A DNA stretch of 41,507 nucleotides from Aggregatilineales bacterium (lineage in GTDB: Bacteria > Chloroflexota > Anaerolineae > Aggregatilineales > Phototrophicaceae). The DNA is taken from the NCBI GenBank assembly GCA_029975765.1, contig JARKOK010000302.1:1-41507 (forward strand), in the 5' to 3' direction. A model generated the notes under the pieces. The model saw only the letters and a program-made list of their open reading frames with translations. It did no database searches and was not told the origin of the DNA. Below are positions 41,352 to 41,507 of the stretch, piece after piece. Position 1 is the stretch's first letter. Each line of letters begins with the position of its first letter. The position numbers were made by a program, and so were the translations under genes.

Positions 41352-41507
41352 ATGACGGCTGACCATTCTGAATATCTGCTGCCTTACGAATGGCCGGGCA
41401 GTTATTTCATTGATGAAGCGGAGATCGAAGCCGTGAATCAGGTGCTGCTGGCCCGCAGCCCGTTCCGGTTTTACGGGCATGATGTCCAGCATTATGCCGA
41501 CCGCGTG
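41352..41507 (+). CDS. DegT/DnrJ/EryC1-type aminotransferase, N-terminal part
   Basis: A frame starting at ATG 41352, with GGAGG at 41341-41345, runs off the right edge (52 codons seen). The segment YEWPGSYFIDEAEIEAVNQV followed by ARSPFRFYG is the usual opening of DegT/DnrJ/EryC1/StrS PLP-dependent sugar aminotransferases. The PLP-binding Lys lies outside the window. A weak -10 (TACAAT, 41315-41320) is upstream, so it is likely a new transcription unit unrelated to the respiratory genes. Confidence 0.75.
   Translation, partial: MTADHSEYLLPYEWPGSYFIDEAEIEAVNQVLLARSPFRFYGHDVQHYADRV

Noticed and set aside
1-41507. CRISPR arrays, tRNA/rRNA genes, transposases, integrases or prophage genes
   Set aside because: None was found by reading both strands: no regular spaced repeats, no tRNA-like cloverleaf with a CCA end, no DDE or recombinase motifs.

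Overview
The window reads as a chromosomal segment of a GC-rich member of the Chloroflexota, most likely Anaerolineae-like (an inference from gene style, not a proven assignment). Pointers are lipoproteins whose lipobox is followed by Pro/Thr-rich linkers, a SpoVS-family gene beside dnaA, a 7TM-type histidine kinase, a YafY/WYL regulator and FGGY/SorC/ABC sugar modules. I see no rRNA, tRNA, CRISPR array, phage or insertion sequence.

Layout. (1) 1-10.5 kb: the 3' end of priA, a secreted zinc protease with leucine-rich repeats bracketed by two copies of the priA 3' end, an orphan sensor kinase, a small DMT-type membrane protein, a NUDIX hydrolase, a GyrI-like protein divergent from a WYL regulator, two tandem Doc/Fic proteins without a visible antitoxin, and an exported alpha/beta hydrolase. 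(2) 10.6-14.6 kb, minus strand: a PstS-like lipoprotein, a membrane histidine kinase and three stand-alone receiver proteins in one transcription unit. (3) 14.9-18.3 kb: dnaA, a likely oriC with a variant DnaA-box repeat, spoVS, a PHP phosphoesterase and a short candidate ORF. (4) 18.3-26.9 kb, minus strand: a sugar or polyol uptake and catabolism operon (binding protein, HxlB-like SIS isomerase, two permeases, TIM-barrel isomerase, SorC regulator, FGGY kinase, BtpA-like protein) with a clear promoter and a 22-bp dyad operator but no ATPase. (5) 27.1-41.2 kb: a respiratory island. On the minus strand lie DmsABC-like molybdoenzyme subunits, a TorD-like chaperone, a lipoprotein and a nonaheme cytochrome. 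Divergent from them are two paralogous multiheme cytochromes and a large exported beta-rich protein with one heme motif, followed by a GAF/HisKA_3 kinase, a degenerate kinase lacking its phospho-accepting His, a NarL-type regulator and a multi-cluster Fe-S protein. (6) The window ends inside a DegT/DnrJ/EryC1-type gene.

How they may work together. Region 5 looks like an anaerobic respiratory module with its own two-component control. The two divergent operons share a 220-bp intergenic region carrying opposed promoters and a perfect dyad. The plus-strand cytochromes share an unusual pair of CxxCK motifs and are translationally coupled to the large exported protein. This coupled set, together with the degenerate kinase, is the best candidate for an undescribed system here. 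The second most interesting locus is dnaA/oriC, where altered boxes coincide with an altered residue in the DnaA DNA-binding signature.
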